Source of the DNA: Mesorhizobium sp. M1E.F.Ca.ET.045.02.1.1
GTDB lineage: Bacteria > Pseudomonadota > Alphaproteobacteria > Rhizobiales > Rhizobiaceae
Direction of reading: 5' to 3'
Assembly (NCBI RefSeq): GCF_003952485.1
Contig: NZ_CP034447.1
Span: forward strand, 3,858,501 to 3,922,500
DNA: 64,000 nucleotides
Below are positions 1 through 9,374 of the stretch, one piece after another. Numbering within the stretch: position 1 is the first letter of the stretch; every line of letters starts with the position of its first letter. A program made the translations under genes and the position numbers. Under the pieces are notes generated by a model. That model was given only the letters and a program-made list of their open reading frames with translations. It was not told the origin of the DNA and ran no database searches.

Positions 1-390
1 AACAATGCCTCTGACAAGGATAAGGGGCAGAAGGGATTCGGGCACCTGATCGAGCCCCGGCGCTTCAGCGCTTGAAGCCAATCGCAGCCGACGCTTGAGA
101 AAGCTCGACAGCATGTCGCCTGCCATGGCACCAAAACCGACAAGCGCTCCAGTTGGTGCGTTGAGCCCCACAAGAGCCCCGCCGATAGCAGTCACCAGGA
201 CTGCCAGAACGAGCCCTCGAAGCGTCTTCGACTTGCCGAGGAGCGGTTGCCCATCCCAGAAATGCCAGCCGCCGTCGATCGGCCAAGCGAGCCGGTCGCC
301 AAGCACCTTCTTGGCGATCACGGGCACGCCGTTCGCAAGAGTTAACAAGACGAGGCACTGAGCAATCGGCCAGAAATGAAGCTGCACCAT
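1..390 (-). CDS. CDP-archaeol synthase (CarS/DUF46)-like membrane protein, partial
   Basis: The frame opens at an ATG at 390 and runs off the left edge, so only the first 130 residues are present. The protein is hydrophobic. Its cytoplasmic segment GGWHFWDGQPLLGKSKTLRG, followed by hydrophobic stretches and GDMLSSFLKRR, is typical of the CarS-like (DUF46) family, whose archaeal members transfer CTP to archaeal lipid precursors. Bacterial members have no settled role. A purine-rich GCGAGAAG lies just upstream of the start. A lipid-nucleotidyltransferase-like role is inferred from the family; the C-terminal half cannot be checked here. Confidence 0.72.
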   Translation of the reverse strand, partial: MVQLHFWPIAQCLVLLTLANGVPVIAKKVLGDRLAWPIDGGWHFWDGQPLLGKSKTLRGLVLAVLVTAIGGALVGLNAPTGALVGFGAMAGDMLSSFLKRRLRLASSAEAPGLDQVPESLLPLILVRGIV

Positions 391-704
391 GGGCTTCTCG
401 CATTGACAGGGAGTCGGCGTAGCGAGGAGCGAGCCAGGCCGCCCAATCTACTATAGTGTTCAACAACCCTCGTATCGATGTTCATTCCTGCCCTTCATCT
501 TTAGGTTCGCCAGACAATACGAGATCAATGGGTTAGTGCATATTTACATCTTCGGTTGGCCGGATACGGGTGGCGATCCTCCACGCATCGATTTGATTTT
601 GTTGACTTACGGTGAGCTGTTGCGGCCCCATCAGAGGGAAGTAGCCGGTGAGCAACTGCCTCCGCTGTGTCGCCTATTCCGCAGGGTGGACAACATCGTG
701 ATCG
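391..704. other. Intergenic, nothing recognised
   Basis: No convincing gene, RNA or mobile element is visible between the CarS-like gene and the end of the RraA-like gene. An 89-codon plus-strand frame begins here but continues antisense into the RraA-like gene and resembles no protein I know. Confidence 0.5.
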
Positions 705-1451
705 TCACCGGCCGTGTCGGCGTCTTGCGTTGCGCCACTCCTCATATTCCCCGCGGGCATCGTCATGCAGCGGATAATAGCGTTGCAACGGCGCGCCTTG
801 CATGAGCTTCTCTCGCGAGAACTCCTCCCAATCGTGATGACTCTTCGCTTCTTCGATCACCTGCGGGGCCATTGATACTGGAACCACCACCACCCCATCG
901 TCGTCGGCCACGATGATATCGCCGGGGATCACCGTGACGCCGCCGCAGGCAATCGGAACGTTGACGGCGTTCGGATAGATACTGGTCTGAACATGGTAGT
1001 TAGGCGTCCAGCCGCGCAGCCATAGGGGCAGATCGAGCTTCTCGACATTGGGCCGGTCGCGCATGCATCCATCGATGACGATGCCCGCGCCGCCTCTGCC
1101 CTTGAAATAGGTCGACATCATATCGCCGAAGACGCCAGAGCTCATGTCGCCGCGCGCGTCGACGACGACCACGTCGCCCTCCTGCGCGTGATAGAGCACG
1201 TGCCGGTGCAGTTGCGTCTCCGGATCGGCATATTCCCCCTCGGTGAAGAGGTCCGGCCGCTGCGGCAGGAACTGCAGTGTCAGCGCCGGCCCGACGATCG
1301 ACTTGCCGTGGTTCTGCGCCACCGGACCGACCATGTGCGGGTTGCGGAAGCCCATGTGGCCAAGCGTGCCTGCAACAGTCGCGGCGCCGATCTCCCTTAG
1401 GCCGTCGATCAGGCCTTTGGGCGGCCGCGTGATGTCGGGAGTATGCGTCAT
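705..1451 (-). CDS. RraA-like protein (HMG aldolase / oxaloacetate decarboxylase-like)
   Basis: A 248-residue member of the RraA family. The start at 1451 follows a strong GGAGGCGATA ribosome binding site; the open frame continues upstream but antisense to the next gene. Family hallmarks are visible: VGPALTLQ, EGDVVVVDARGD, the GIVIDGCMRD segment around the divalent-metal and substrate site, and GDIIVADDDGVVVVP. Non-RNase relatives act as 4-hydroxy-4-methyl-2-oxoglutarate aldolases or oxaloacetate decarboxylases, cleaving oxo-acids to pyruvate. It is the last gene of the leftward ABC/dehydratase operon, 23 bases after the dehydratase, which suggests it cleaves the 2-keto acid product. The exact substrate is unknown. 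Confidence 0.85.
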   Translation of the reverse strand: MTHTPDITRPPKGLIDGLREIGAATVAGTLGHMGFRNPHMVGPVAQNHGKSIVGPALTLQFLPQRPDLFTEGEYADPETQLHRHVLYHAQEGDVVVVDARGDMSSGVFGDMMSTYFKGRGGAGIVIDGCMRDRPNVEKLDLPLWLRGWTPNYHVQTSIYPNAVNVPIACGGVTVIPGDIIVADDDGVVVVPVSMAPQVIEEAKSHHDWEEFSREKLMQGAPLQRYYPLHDDARGEYEEWRNARRRHGR

Positions 1452-1474
1452 TATCGCCTCCGGTTGAAATTGAA

Positions 1475-2638
1475 CTACCAGTTCGTGACGGAACCATCGC
1501 GGCGCCTGAGGTGAGGCGCTTCCCAAAAACGGAAACTCTGGGCCTGGATGGCCTCTTCGTTGACCTCGACGCCGAGCCCCGGCAAATCGCTGACCGGATA
1601 ATCGGTGCCGTCGAGCCGTGGTTGCACGGGGAAGAATTCGGAATTGTCGAAGCCCAGCTTGCTTTCCGGCGCCCTGGTCTCGAGCCAGGCGAAGTTGGGC
1701 ACCGCGGCGGCGAGATGCATGGTCGCGGCCGTGCACACCGGACCGAGGGGATTGTGCGGCATCAGGTCCACATAATGCGCCTCGCTCCAGCCGGCGACTT
1801 TCATCGCCTCGGTGAGCCCGCCGACATTGCAGACATCGAGCCGATTGAACTGGTGGATGCCGCGTTCGATGTAGGGCAGGAACTGCCACTTGCTGGCAAA
1901 TTCCTCGCCGATGGCAAAGGGGATGTCGGTCATCCTACGCAAGGATTCGTAGGCCTCCGGCGTTTCGTCCCGTATCGGCTCCTCGAGGAAATCAAGCACG
2001 CCGCGGCCAAGCTTGCTGCAGAAGCTCGCCGCTTCGGCCACCGACAGCCGATGATGATAGTCGATGCCAAGCACGATGTCGTCGCCGAGCGCCTCGCGTG
2101 CCTTGTTCAGCATGCTCGCGGTGGCGCCTATCGACTCGCGCGGCTCGAAGACGTCCCTGCTGCTTTGGCCGAGAGGGAAGAAGCGGATCGCCTGCCATCC
2201 TTGCGCTCGGAGTTCGCGAGCTCGTTCGATGGCAGCATCGCCCTCGGCCTCGTCTCCGGTCGAGGCGAAGGTGGGGATGCGGTCGCGCTGCTTGCCGCCG
2301 AGCAGCTCGTAGACCGGCACCCCCAGCGCCTTGCCCTTGATGTCGTGAAGGGCGATGTCGATGGCCGAAATAGCCGCCTGCAGGACGCGCCCGCCTTCGA
2401 AATACTGGCTGCGGTAAACTTCCTGCCAGATCCGGCCGATCTGCATCGGGTCGCGGCCGATGAGAAACTTGCGATAGTGCTCGAGCGCGCCGGCGACGGC
2501 TCTTTCGCGACCGCTCAAGCCGCTCTCGCCCCAGCCGAAGATGCCCTGGTCGGTCTCGACCTTGACGAGCATCTGGTTACGCGTTCCCACCCACACCGGA
2601 TAGGGCTTGATCGCTGCGATCTTGAGCTTCGTCGTCAT
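1475..2638 (-). CDS. Mandelate racemase/muconate lactonizing (enolase superfamily) dehydratase, copy A
   Basis: A 387-residue enolase-superfamily enzyme with an N-terminal capping domain and a TIM barrel. Visible barrel features are Asp193 and His195 in GIDYHH, the Glu pair in FLEEP (219-220), Glu245 in IGEE and His295 in LMPHNPLGP. This is the arrangement of galactonate-dehydratase-type sugar-acid dehydratases. The Lys expected on the second strand is replaced (WQAIRFF), so the His side probably carries the base chemistry. It lies between the importer ATPase gene (21 bases) and the RraA-like gene (23 bases) and is probably co-transcribed. Dehydration of a sugar acid to a 2-keto-3-deoxy acid is inferred; the substrate is not. 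Confidence 0.85.
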   Translation of the reverse strand: MTTKLKIAAIKPYPVWVGTRNQMLVKVETDQGIFGWGESGLSGRERAVAGALEHYRKFLIGRDPMQIGRIWQEVYRSQYFEGGRVLQAAISAIDIALHDIKGKALGVPVYELLGGKQRDRIPTFASTGDEAEGDAAIERARELRAQGWQAIRFFPLGQSSRDVFEPRESIGATASMLNKAREALGDDIVLGIDYHHRLSVAEAASFCSKLGRGVLDFLEEPIRDETPEAYESLRRMTDIPFAIGEEFASKWQFLPYIERGIHQFNRLDVCNVGGLTEAMKVAGWSEAHYVDLMPHNPLGPVCTAATMHLAAAVPNFAWLETRAPESKLGFDNSEFFPVQPRLDGTDYPVSDLPGLGVEVNEEAIQAQSFRFWEAPHLRRRDGSVTNW

Positions 2639-2659
2639 TCAGGTCACGTTCCGCACGCG

Positions 2660-3757
2660 TCAGTTAGCCCTGAGGGCCATTTCGGTTTCGCCGTCGAACA
2701 GGTGCATGCGCTCCTGGTCGAACTCGAGCCAGATCTGCTCGTCGGGTGTGACGGCGATGTTGGGTGACACGCTGATGTTGACGATGGCGCCGGAGAGGAA
2801 CGCCTGCACGAAGGTGACGTCTCCAGTTGGCTCCACCGTATAGGCCTTGGTCGGGATGGCACCGGGGACTGAGCTCTTGTGCAACTTGATCGTCGAATGG
2901 CGTGCACCGAGCACAATCTTCTTGGTGCTCGCCCGCAGGACCTTGCGCGCGTTGGTTTGCGAGAGCGCAAGGCTCCAGCCCTCCGCGCTCGTCAGAACGG
3001 TATCGCCGTTTGCCGTCGATGCCTCCAGCGGAATAAGGCTCATTGCCGGGCTGCCCACGAAGCTCGCGACGAACATGTTGGCGGGATGGGCGAAAACCTG
3101 CGCCGGCGAATCGTATTGCTGCAGATAGCCGCCGTTCATTACGGCCATCCTGTCTGCCATGGTCACGGCCTCAAGTTGGTCGTGCGTCACATAGATGATC
3201 GTCGCCTTCAGGTCCTGATGGAACCGCTTGATTTCGGACCGCATCTGCACGCGCAGTTTGGCGTCGAGGTTGGAGAGCGGCTCGTCCATCAGGAACACAG
3301 CCGGGTCGCGGACGAGGGCGCGGCCAAGCGCCACGCGCTGCTGCTGCCCGCCCGAAAGTTCGCGCGGCTTGCGCTCAAGCAGCTGCGTCATGTCGAGCAC
3401 GCGCGCCGCTTCCCTGACCTTCTTGTCGATCTCGTCCTTGGGCAGCTTGCGCATCTGCAGCGGGAACGCGAGGTTCATATAGACCGACTTTTGCGGGTAG
3501 AGCGCGTAGTTCTGGAACACCATTGCGATGTCCCGGTCCTTGGGGTCGAGGTCGTTGACCACCCGGTCGCCGATGACGATGTCGCCCGATGTGATCGGGG
3601 TCAGGCCCGCGACGAGATTGAGCGTGGTCGTCTTGCCGCAGCCTGACGGGCCGACGAGCGCAACGAACTCGCCGTCATTGACCGTCAGCGAAACTTCGTT
3701 GACGGCTTTGAAGCTGCCGTAGGTCTTGACGAGATCTTTGAGGACCACATGGGCCAT
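2660..3757 (-). CDS. ABC transporter ATP-binding protein, UgpC/MsmX type
   Basis: A 365-residue ATPase of the CUT1 sugar importer class. The Walker A GPSGCGKTTT, Q-loop, signature LSGGQQQRVALGRAL, Walker B VFLMDEPLSNLDAKLR and the switch His in YVTHDQ are intact. The C-terminal ~130 residues form the OB-fold regulatory domain of the MalK/UgpC group. The ATG at 3757 with AGGGAG upstream is preferred to a TTG two codons earlier. It follows the two permeases by 10 bases and should energise them. Confidence 0.93.
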   Translation of the reverse strand: MAHVVLKDLVKTYGSFKAVNEVSLTVNDGEFVALVGPSGCGKTTTLNLVAGLTPITSGDIVIGDRVVNDLDPKDRDIAMVFQNYALYPQKSVYMNLAFPLQMRKLPKDEIDKKVREAARVLDMTQLLERKPRELSGGQQQRVALGRALVRDPAVFLMDEPLSNLDAKLRVQMRSEIKRFHQDLKATIIYVTHDQLEAVTMADRMAVMNGGYLQQYDSPAQVFAHPANMFVASFVGSPAMSLIPLEASTANGDTVLTSAEGWSLALSQTNARKVLRASTKKIVLGARHSTIKLHKSSVPGAIPTKAYTVEPTGDVTFVQAFLSGAIVNISVSPNIAVTPDEQIWLEFDQERMHLFDGETEMALRAN

Positions 3758-3767
3758 CGGCAACTCC

Positions 3768-4658
3768 CTAATGCTTGACCGCGCCTTCTGTAAGGGCGCG
3801 TACGAAGTACCGTTGCAGGACGAGGAACAGCACCACGACGGGCACGCTCATCATGAAGCTGGCGGCCATCAGGCCCGGAAAGTCCGTCGTGTTTTCCGAA
3901 AAGAAGCGCTGGATGCCGACCGGCAGCGTCAACTGTTCGTTCTTGGAGAGGAAGGTGTAGGCGTAGATGTATTCGTTCCACGCGCCGATGAAGGAATAGA
4001 TCGCCGTTGCGATGATGCCCGGCGCCGAAAGCGGCATCACGATCAGGATGAAGGCCTGCAGCCGCGTCGCCCCGTCGATGCGCGCCGCCTGCTCGAGTTG
4101 CACCGGGATGTTGTCGTAGAAGCCCTTGAGCAGCCAGATCGCTAGCGGCAGGCCGAAGGTCAGGTAGGTGAGAACAAGCGAGCCATGCGTGTTCACCAGC
4201 CCGATCGCGCGCATCAGGATGAAAAGCGGCACGAGAAAGATCACCGCCGGGAACATGTTGCGCAGCAGCACGGCGAAGAACAGGAAATTCCGACCCGGGA
4301 AGGTGAAGCGCGAAAACGCGTAGGCCGCAGGGACAGCCACGATCACCGAAAGGATGGTCGTGGCGGTCGAGACGAAAAGGCTGTTCCAGAAGAAGCGCAG
4401 AAAGTCCTGGCCGACGCTGTTCTGCGGATCGAGCAGCTTCTGATAGCTGGCAAGGGTGGGCTGGTCAGGCCACCATTGCGGCGGGAGTTGCATTGCCGCA
4501 AAGCCGGACTTGATCGAGGTGAGCAGCATCCAGATCATCGGCAACGCCGTGTAAAGCAGCATGAACGCCAGGAAGACGCGCCCGCCCCACCGCCATCCAT
4601 CGATGCGCATGCGGCGGCGGGTCCGGCCTCGAGCGGCTGTCTCGGCAATCGTGCTCAT
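3768..4658 (-). CDS. Carbohydrate ABC permease, MalG/UgpE type
   Basis: A 296-residue inner-membrane permease with about six hydrophobic helices. The EAA loop appears as EQAARIDGATRLQAF, where the family coupling helix meets the ATPase. The start at 4658 overlaps the stop of the preceding permease by four bases (ATGA), the usual translational coupling of CUT1 permease pairs. The ORF is open further upstream, but that part lies antisense-free inside the other permease gene and is not used. Substrate cannot be read from sequence; neighbours point to a sugar acid or its glycoside. Confidence 0.9.
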   Translation of the reverse strand: MSTIAETAARGRTRRRMRIDGWRWGGRVFLAFMLLYTALPMIWMLLTSIKSGFAAMQLPPQWWPDQPTLASYQKLLDPQNSVGQDFLRFFWNSLFVSTATTILSVIVAVPAAYAFSRFTFPGRNFLFFAVLLRNMFPAVIFLVPLFILMRAIGLVNTHGSLVLTYLTFGLPLAIWLLKGFYDNIPVQLEQAARIDGATRLQAFILIVMPLSAPGIIATAIYSFIGAWNEYIYAYTFLSKNEQLTLPVGIQRFFSENTTDFPGLMAASFMMSVPVVVLFLVLQRYFVRALTEGAVKH

Positions 4659-5614
4659 GCGCTCCCATCCTTTCGCTCGTCGCCGCTCAGCGCACGGACG
4701 TAGAAGTAGCCGAGCGTCATCAGGATGAGGAACAGAAGCACCGAATAGGCGGATGCCACCCCCCAGCGCTGCCGGCCGAAGGCGAGTTCGTAAATGTGGG
4801 TGATCCAGATATGCGATGCGTTCGACGGCCCGCCGCCGGTCATGATCCAGGGGATGATGAAGGAATTGAAGTTGGCCACCGCCAGCAGCAGGATCGTCAC
4901 CGTCGAGACGTTCCTCAAATGCGGAAAGGTGACGTGCCAGAAGCGCTGCCATGCATTGGCGCCGTCGACTTTTGCGGCGCGCAGCAACTGGTCGGGGACT
5001 GTCTGCAGGCCGGCCATCATCATGATCATGGCGAACGGAAACTCGCGCCAGATATTGACGACGATCAGGGAGGGCAGCACCGTGCCGACGCTGTCGATGA
5101 AATTGGGCGGCCGGTCGGTCAATCCTAGCTCGATCAGGATCGCGCCGATGATCCCAAAATCCGAATGGTAGATCCACTTCCAGATATAGGAGGCGGCGAC
5201 CGCGCTGATGACCCAGGGGATGATCAGGATTGCGCGCAGGACGCCACGGCCGACAAAGTCGCGGTGGAGCGCCAGCGCGGCGGCAAACCCCAGGACAAAG
5301 GAGAAGAAGGTGGATGCCAGTGTCCAGACAAGGGTGTTCCAGGTGACCCTCCAGAACACCTCGCTTGTGAGGATGGCCGTGTAGTTGTCGAAGCCGACGA
5401 AGATCTTGTCCCGGAGCTGCAGGCCGGGCGGCGTGTTAAAGAAAGACAGCTCGATCGTATAATAGATCGGATAGGCGATGACGATCAGCATCACGGCGAT
5501 CGCAGGAACGACGTACGCGTAGTCCGCGCGATGCCCCCAAATCTTTCGCAGCATGCCCGACCAACCAGGTTGCAATCTTCGGCGAACCTCGGTCTTGCCG
5601 CTCACGATCGTCAC
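4655..5614 (-). CDS. Carbohydrate ABC permease, MalF/UgpA type
   Basis: A 319-residue permease, first of the pair, with six predicted membrane helices and the coupling motif LLRAAKVDGANAWQRF near residue 220. Translation probably starts at the GTG at 5614 (no in-frame ATG lies near it) with AAGGG about ten bases upstream. It follows the binding-protein gene by 77 bases and is coupled by ATGA to the second permease. Confidence 0.9.
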   Translation of the reverse strand: MTIVSGKTEVRRRLQPGWSGMLRKIWGHRADYAYVVPAIAVMLIVIAYPIYYTIELSFFNTPPGLQLRDKIFVGFDNYTAILTSEVFWRVTWNTLVWTLASTFFSFVLGFAAALALHRDFVGRGVLRAILIIPWVISAVAASYIWKWIYHSDFGIIGAILIELGLTDRPPNFIDSVGTVLPSLIVVNIWREFPFAMIMMMAGLQTVPDQLLRAAKVDGANAWQRFWHVTFPHLRNVSTVTILLLAVANFNSFIIPWIMTGGGPSNASHIWITHIYELAFGRQRWGVASAYSVLLFLILMTLGYFYVRALSGDERKDGSA

Positions 5615-5691
5615 TTTGGCGTGCCCTTGTTCTTCGGAACGAACCGGCCGCGTTATTGGCGCAGCCGGTGAGATCGCAGGTCAGGCTTCGG

Positions 5692-7173
5692 CTAGAGTCC
5701 GCCGCCCATCAGGTCTTTTACCTTCTTGGCCGCATCATCCGCTGCCTGGTCGACGGTCATCGCTCCGGTCAGGGCATTCTGCAGCATGTCCGGGACGATG
5801 ATGTTCATGATCTCGGGCGACTGCGGCAGGGCCGGGAACGGGATGCCGTATGGCAGCATCGAGGTGGTGACATCGAGGAACTTGATGTTGTCCAAACGCT
5901 CCTTCATCCATTTGGTCTTGAAGCCGTTGAGGTTACCGGGGTTCGAGCCGGCGTAGGCCATCTTCAGCGACCATTCGGGGCTCGTCCACATGCAGATGAT
6001 TGCCTTTGCCGCCGGCTCGTCCACCTTGCCGCCCTCGACATATTCGGGCTTCAGGATGTGAATGTTCGAGCCGCCGAACACGACGGCGCGCTTACCGTCG
6101 GGACCGGTCGGAATGAGGCCGTAGCGCATGTTGTCGATAACCGTCTGCGCCTTGTCCTTGTCGGTGCCCGTCGCCTTCTTCTGCAGGTCGAGCATGACGT
6201 TATAGTCGGACGGGTGGGAGATCATCATGCCGAGCTGGCCGGCCAGGAACAGGGGCTGGTTGTCGGCCTGCTGGTTGGTGAGTGCCGAAACCGGAACCGA
6301 CTTGTCCCGAACATACATGTCGTACGAGGCCTGCAGCGCCGCCTTACTCTGCGGGCTGTTGAGCTCGATGTCCTTATAGGTCGGGTCCGCCTTCGCCTCG
6401 TCGAAGACGCCGCCGCCATAGGCCCACAGCTGCGGCATGAATCGATAGGGCGTGTTGCCGGCGTTCTTGCGGGCTACGAGGCCATAACCGGCAATGCCGA
6501 GCTTGTCGTGGATCTGCTTGGAATACTTCACGACGTCGTCCCAGGTTGCCGGAGGCTTGTTCGGATCGAGGCCCGCGCGCTTGAAGATGTCGGCGTTCCA
6601 GATGAACGCCATCGTCTCGTTATTGGTCGGAATGCCGTAGGTCACCCCGTCCCAGGTCACGGCCTTCATGGCGCCGGGCCAGAAATCCTCGGTCGAATAA
6701 CCCACATCCTCGGGCTTGAGCGGCTGCAAATAGCCCTTCGAGGCGAACTCGGTACCACCCAGGATTTGCAGGCGGACGGCCATCGGCGCGGCATTGCCCA
6801 GGAGTGCCGTGCGGAACTTGTCGAGCAGGTCGTTGTAGGTGAGGGCTTGGTCCTCGAGCTGGATGTTCGGATAGGTCTTGCGGAAGTTTGCGAAGAAATC
6901 CTTGTAGTACTGGCGCAGAAGATCGGGGTCACCCTCGAACACGCCCTGATACCAGAAAGTCAGTCGCCCCTTGTAGTCGAGCGGGGTGACCTTGGCGCAA
7001 TCGCCCGCCGTATCAAAATCCTGCGTGCCCGCGATCGAGCGCACATATTCCGGCGACCACTTGCTCAAGTCGACCGGCGGCGCGCCCAGCGCCGGCGCCG
7101 ACATCAACGATGCCATTAAAGCAGTCGAAACAGTGCCGCGCAGGACGGCACCGCCGAGTGTAATCCTCGTCAT
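5692..7173 (-). CDS. Extracellular sugar-binding protein (family 1) of the ABC importer
   Basis: First gene of the leftward operon, 493 residues, longer than the usual ~420. The ATG at 7173 is chosen for the perfect GGAGG a few bases upstream and because it begins a signal peptide (Arg, hydrophobic stretch to ALGA). The mature part has the solute-binding fold features DLLDKFRTALLGNAAP and GIPTNNETMAFIWNADIFKRAG. It should capture substrate in the periplasm and deliver it to the two permeases downstream. Its divergent neighbour is a GntR regulator, so expression is probably substrate-induced. Confidence 0.9.
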   Translation of the reverse strand: MTRITLGGAVLRGTVSTALMASLMSAPALGAPPVDLSKWSPEYVRSIAGTQDFDTAGDCAKVTPLDYKGRLTFWYQGVFEGDPDLLRQYYKDFFANFRKTYPNIQLEDQALTYNDLLDKFRTALLGNAAPMAVRLQILGGTEFASKGYLQPLKPEDVGYSTEDFWPGAMKAVTWDGVTYGIPTNNETMAFIWNADIFKRAGLDPNKPPATWDDVVKYSKQIHDKLGIAGYGLVARKNAGNTPYRFMPQLWAYGGGVFDEAKADPTYKDIELNSPQSKAALQASYDMYVRDKSVPVSALTNQQADNQPLFLAGQLGMMISHPSDYNVMLDLQKKATGTDKDKAQTVIDNMRYGLIPTGPDGKRAVVFGGSNIHILKPEYVEGGKVDEPAAKAIICMWTSPEWSLKMAYAGSNPGNLNGFKTKWMKERLDNIKFLDVTTSMLPYGIPFPALPQSPEIMNIIVPDMLQNALTGAMTVDQAADDAAKKVKDLMGGGL

Positions 7174-7384
7174 AGGTATCCTCCAGGTTCTCTCCCACGC
7201 CGCTTCGCTTCGGGGCAAGCGGTCCTTGCTCATTCGACCGCGGGACACCGCTCTGTGTATCCATTCGGTCTCCTTGTACGTTTTCAGATCGTGAATTGTC
7301 TGTCAACGCGCTGGATCGTACATTGTTTATCGAAACTTTGCGTGATAATCGGATAGAGTGTGTATTATCCTAGGGGAGCGGGCC
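7174..7384. promoter_or_regulatory. Divergent control region with possible GntR operator
   Basis: This 211-base region separates the leftward importer operon from the rightward GntR gene and must hold both promoters. TTGTACG at 7274-7280 and CGTACAT at 7317-7323 form an imperfect inverted pair around an AT-richer core. FCD-type GntR proteins often bind such short palindromic half-sites; the pairing with this regulator is inferred. Confidence 0.35.
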
Positions 7385-8095
7385 TTGGCCGAACCAAATG
7401 ATTTTAAAGCCAAGCCACCTGCGGGGATCGACCCCATAGGGGCCTCCAGCGAGGGCGCCTCGCTTTATGAGCTGATCAGGGAAGACATCATCGAGGGACG
7501 GCTGGCCGCGAATGAACGGCTTGTGGTCACCGATCTCGCCCGGCGTCACGGCACTTCGACCAATCCCGTGCGCGAGGCACTGCAGCTGTTACGCGGCGAG
7601 GGCTTTGTCATCTTTGCTCCCAACCGCGGGGCGCGCGTCCGACCCATCGATCAGGAGTTTGTCCGCGATATCTACGAGATCGGCGTTCTGATCGAGCCGG
7701 CCCTGACGCGATGGTTTGTGAACATGGCCACCGTCGAGGACATCGCCGAACTCGAACGTATCCAGGGCCTGATCGAAGAGAACAACTTTGCCGACACATT
7801 CAGGCACAGTGAGCTCGATACCGCCTTCCACACCGTGATGTACCAGCGGCACTACAACCGCCATGCCGCCGAGCTTTGGTGGAAGCATCGGGAAGTGCTG
7901 CGCGCCGTGAGCCGGCGTTTCGATTTCACGCTTGCGCGACGTGCCGCGATCATTCGCGAGCACCGCGAGCTCATCGCGCTCGTAAAGGCGGGAGATGCAG
8001 ACAAGGCGGCCGAACTCGTTGCCCGCCATGTCGAGGGCTCCGGCCGGCACATCCTCGAACACATGCGTGCGCGCAACGCCGCGCGGGCCGGATAG
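7385..8095 (+). CDS. GntR family regulator, FCD (FadR-like) domain
   Basis: A 236-residue regulator. The N-terminal winged helix is clear: YELIREDIIEGRL, then TDLARRHGTSTNPVREALQL, about residues 25-80. An all-helical FCD ligand domain follows, with the metal-binding type His and Asp residues in LDTAFHTVMY and REHRELI. FCD domains usually sense organic or sugar acids, which suits the locus. The TTG at 7385 is preferred because GGGGAG sits seven bases upstream; a GTG at 7358 would add nine residues. It is divergent from the importer and 51 bases ahead of an enolase-superfamily gene, so it probably controls both sides. Confidence 0.9.
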   Translation: MAEPNDFKAKPPAGIDPIGASSEGASLYELIREDIIEGRLAANERLVVTDLARRHGTSTNPVREALQLLRGEGFVIFAPNRGARVRPIDQEFVRDIYEIGVLIEPALTRWFVNMATVEDIAELERIQGLIEENNFADTFRHSELDTAFHTVMYQRHYNRHAAELWWKHREVLRAVSRRFDFTLARRAAIIREHRELIALVKAGDADKAAELVARHVEGSGRHILEHMRARNAARAG

Positions 8096-8146
8096 GATAT
8101 CCGGTCCAGAACACCGTCAACCTGACCATTCGATAGGGTAGTTAAG

Positions 8147-9313
8147 ATGAAAATCACGAGCGTTCGGCCGTGGCTGATCAAGTCCGATGCCTCCTATTGG
8201 GGAGAGTACTTGTTCGTCGAAGTGACGACCGACGAGGGGGTTAGTGGCTGGGGAGAGATCACCACCACGACGAAGCTCGCCAACCGCGCGCTCTGCACGA
8301 TCCTGCGGCAGATCGGTGCCGCCGTGGCAGGTGAGGATCCGGCGCGCATCGAGCATCTCTGGCACAAGATCTTCCGCAGCTTCACCTACATGGGCAGTCG
8401 CGGCGCCGCCGTCGAATGCGTGAGCGCCATCGACATAGCCCTCTGGGACATCCGCGGCAAAGTCCTCGGCAAGCCGATTTACGAATTGCTGGGCGGAGCG
8501 GTACGCGATGAAATCGCGCTCTACACCCATCCCAACCAGGCCAAATTCACCAGCAAGGAGGCGGTGGTCCGCGAAATTCAGGACATCGTCGAGTCCGGAC
8601 ACACGGCGCTCAAGTTCGATCCTTTCCCCCATCAGGGCCGCAGCGTCGATGGCGTGCCCCGCGAACGGCGAGACGGCTACCTCGATGGCAGCATGACACG
8701 CAAGGATGAGCGCGAGGCGGCCGAACTCACGGCTCTGATCCGCGAAACGGCAGGCCCTGATGTCGATATCCTGATCGATGCGCATGGCCGCTTCGACGTC
8801 CCCACCGCCATTCGCCTCTGCCGCAGCCTCGAGGAAGCCGGCCAGATCGACTGGTTCGAGGAGCCTTGCCCGCCCGAGAGCCTCAACGCCCTCAAGCAGG
8901 TGCGCGAGAAGGTCAGCGCCGCCATCTCGTGGGGCGAGCGCGGCCATACGAAATGGGATTTCGTGCCGGTACTCGAGAGCAAGCTGGCCGACTACATCAT
9001 GCCGGACGTCACGTGGACCGGCGGCATTACCGAACTCAAGAAGATTTCCGCCCTATGCGAAGCCTACTACGTCCCGGTTTCGCCGCATGACGCCGCGGGA
9101 CCAGTCAATGTGGTGGCTGGAGCGCAGGTAATGATGACCGTTCCCAATTTCTACAAACTGGAAACGTCCGAGTGGAACCTCTCCAAATACGATCACCTCA
9201 TCGACAGCCCGCTCGACGTCTCGAACGGCAGCCTCAAGCTGACGTCGAAACCGGGTCTCGGTGTCGAGATGAACCGCGAATACCTGCAGGCCCACGAGAT
9301 TGAGCTGGGCTAG
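8147..9313 (+). CDS. Enolase-superfamily sugar-acid dehydratase, copy B (galactonate dehydratase-like)
   Basis: A 388-residue enzyme. Barrel residues are readable: Lys156 in TALKF, Asp211 and His213 in DAHGR, the Glu pair in WFEEP (238-239), Glu264 in WGER and His314 in SPHDAAGP. This Asp-x-His plus distal His layout is that of DgoD-type dehydratases that convert aldonic acids to 2-keto-3-deoxy acids. First structural gene after the regulator; translation starts at the ATG at 8147. Substrate is unassigned. Confidence 0.87.
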   Translation: MKITSVRPWLIKSDASYWGEYLFVEVTTDEGVSGWGEITTTTKLANRALCTILRQIGAAVAGEDPARIEHLWHKIFRSFTYMGSRGAAVECVSAIDIALWDIRGKVLGKPIYELLGGAVRDEIALYTHPNQAKFTSKEAVVREIQDIVESGHTALKFDPFPHQGRSVDGVPRERRDGYLDGSMTRKDEREAAELTALIRETAGPDVDILIDAHGRFDVPTAIRLCRSLEEAGQIDWFEEPCPPESLNALKQVREKVSAAISWGERGHTKWDFVPVLESKLADYIMPDVTWTGGITELKKISALCEAYYVPVSPHDAAGPVNVVAGAQVMMTVPNFYKLETSEWNLSKYDHLIDSPLDVSNGSLKLTSKPGLGVEMNREYLQAHEIELG

Positions 9314-9374
9314 CAGCGCTCTGCGCCGCCCCACGTGCGGGGCATGAACCAATCTACCAGAACGAGGATAAGTC

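Noticed and set aside
1511..2767. 418-codon plus-strand open frame
   Set aside because: Antisense shadow of the enolase-superfamily gene and the ATPase end; composition follows the codon structure of the opposite strand and no family motif is present.
5656..7119. 487-codon plus-strand open frame
   Set aside because: Shadow of the sugar-binding protein gene, which has a ribosome site and signal peptide.
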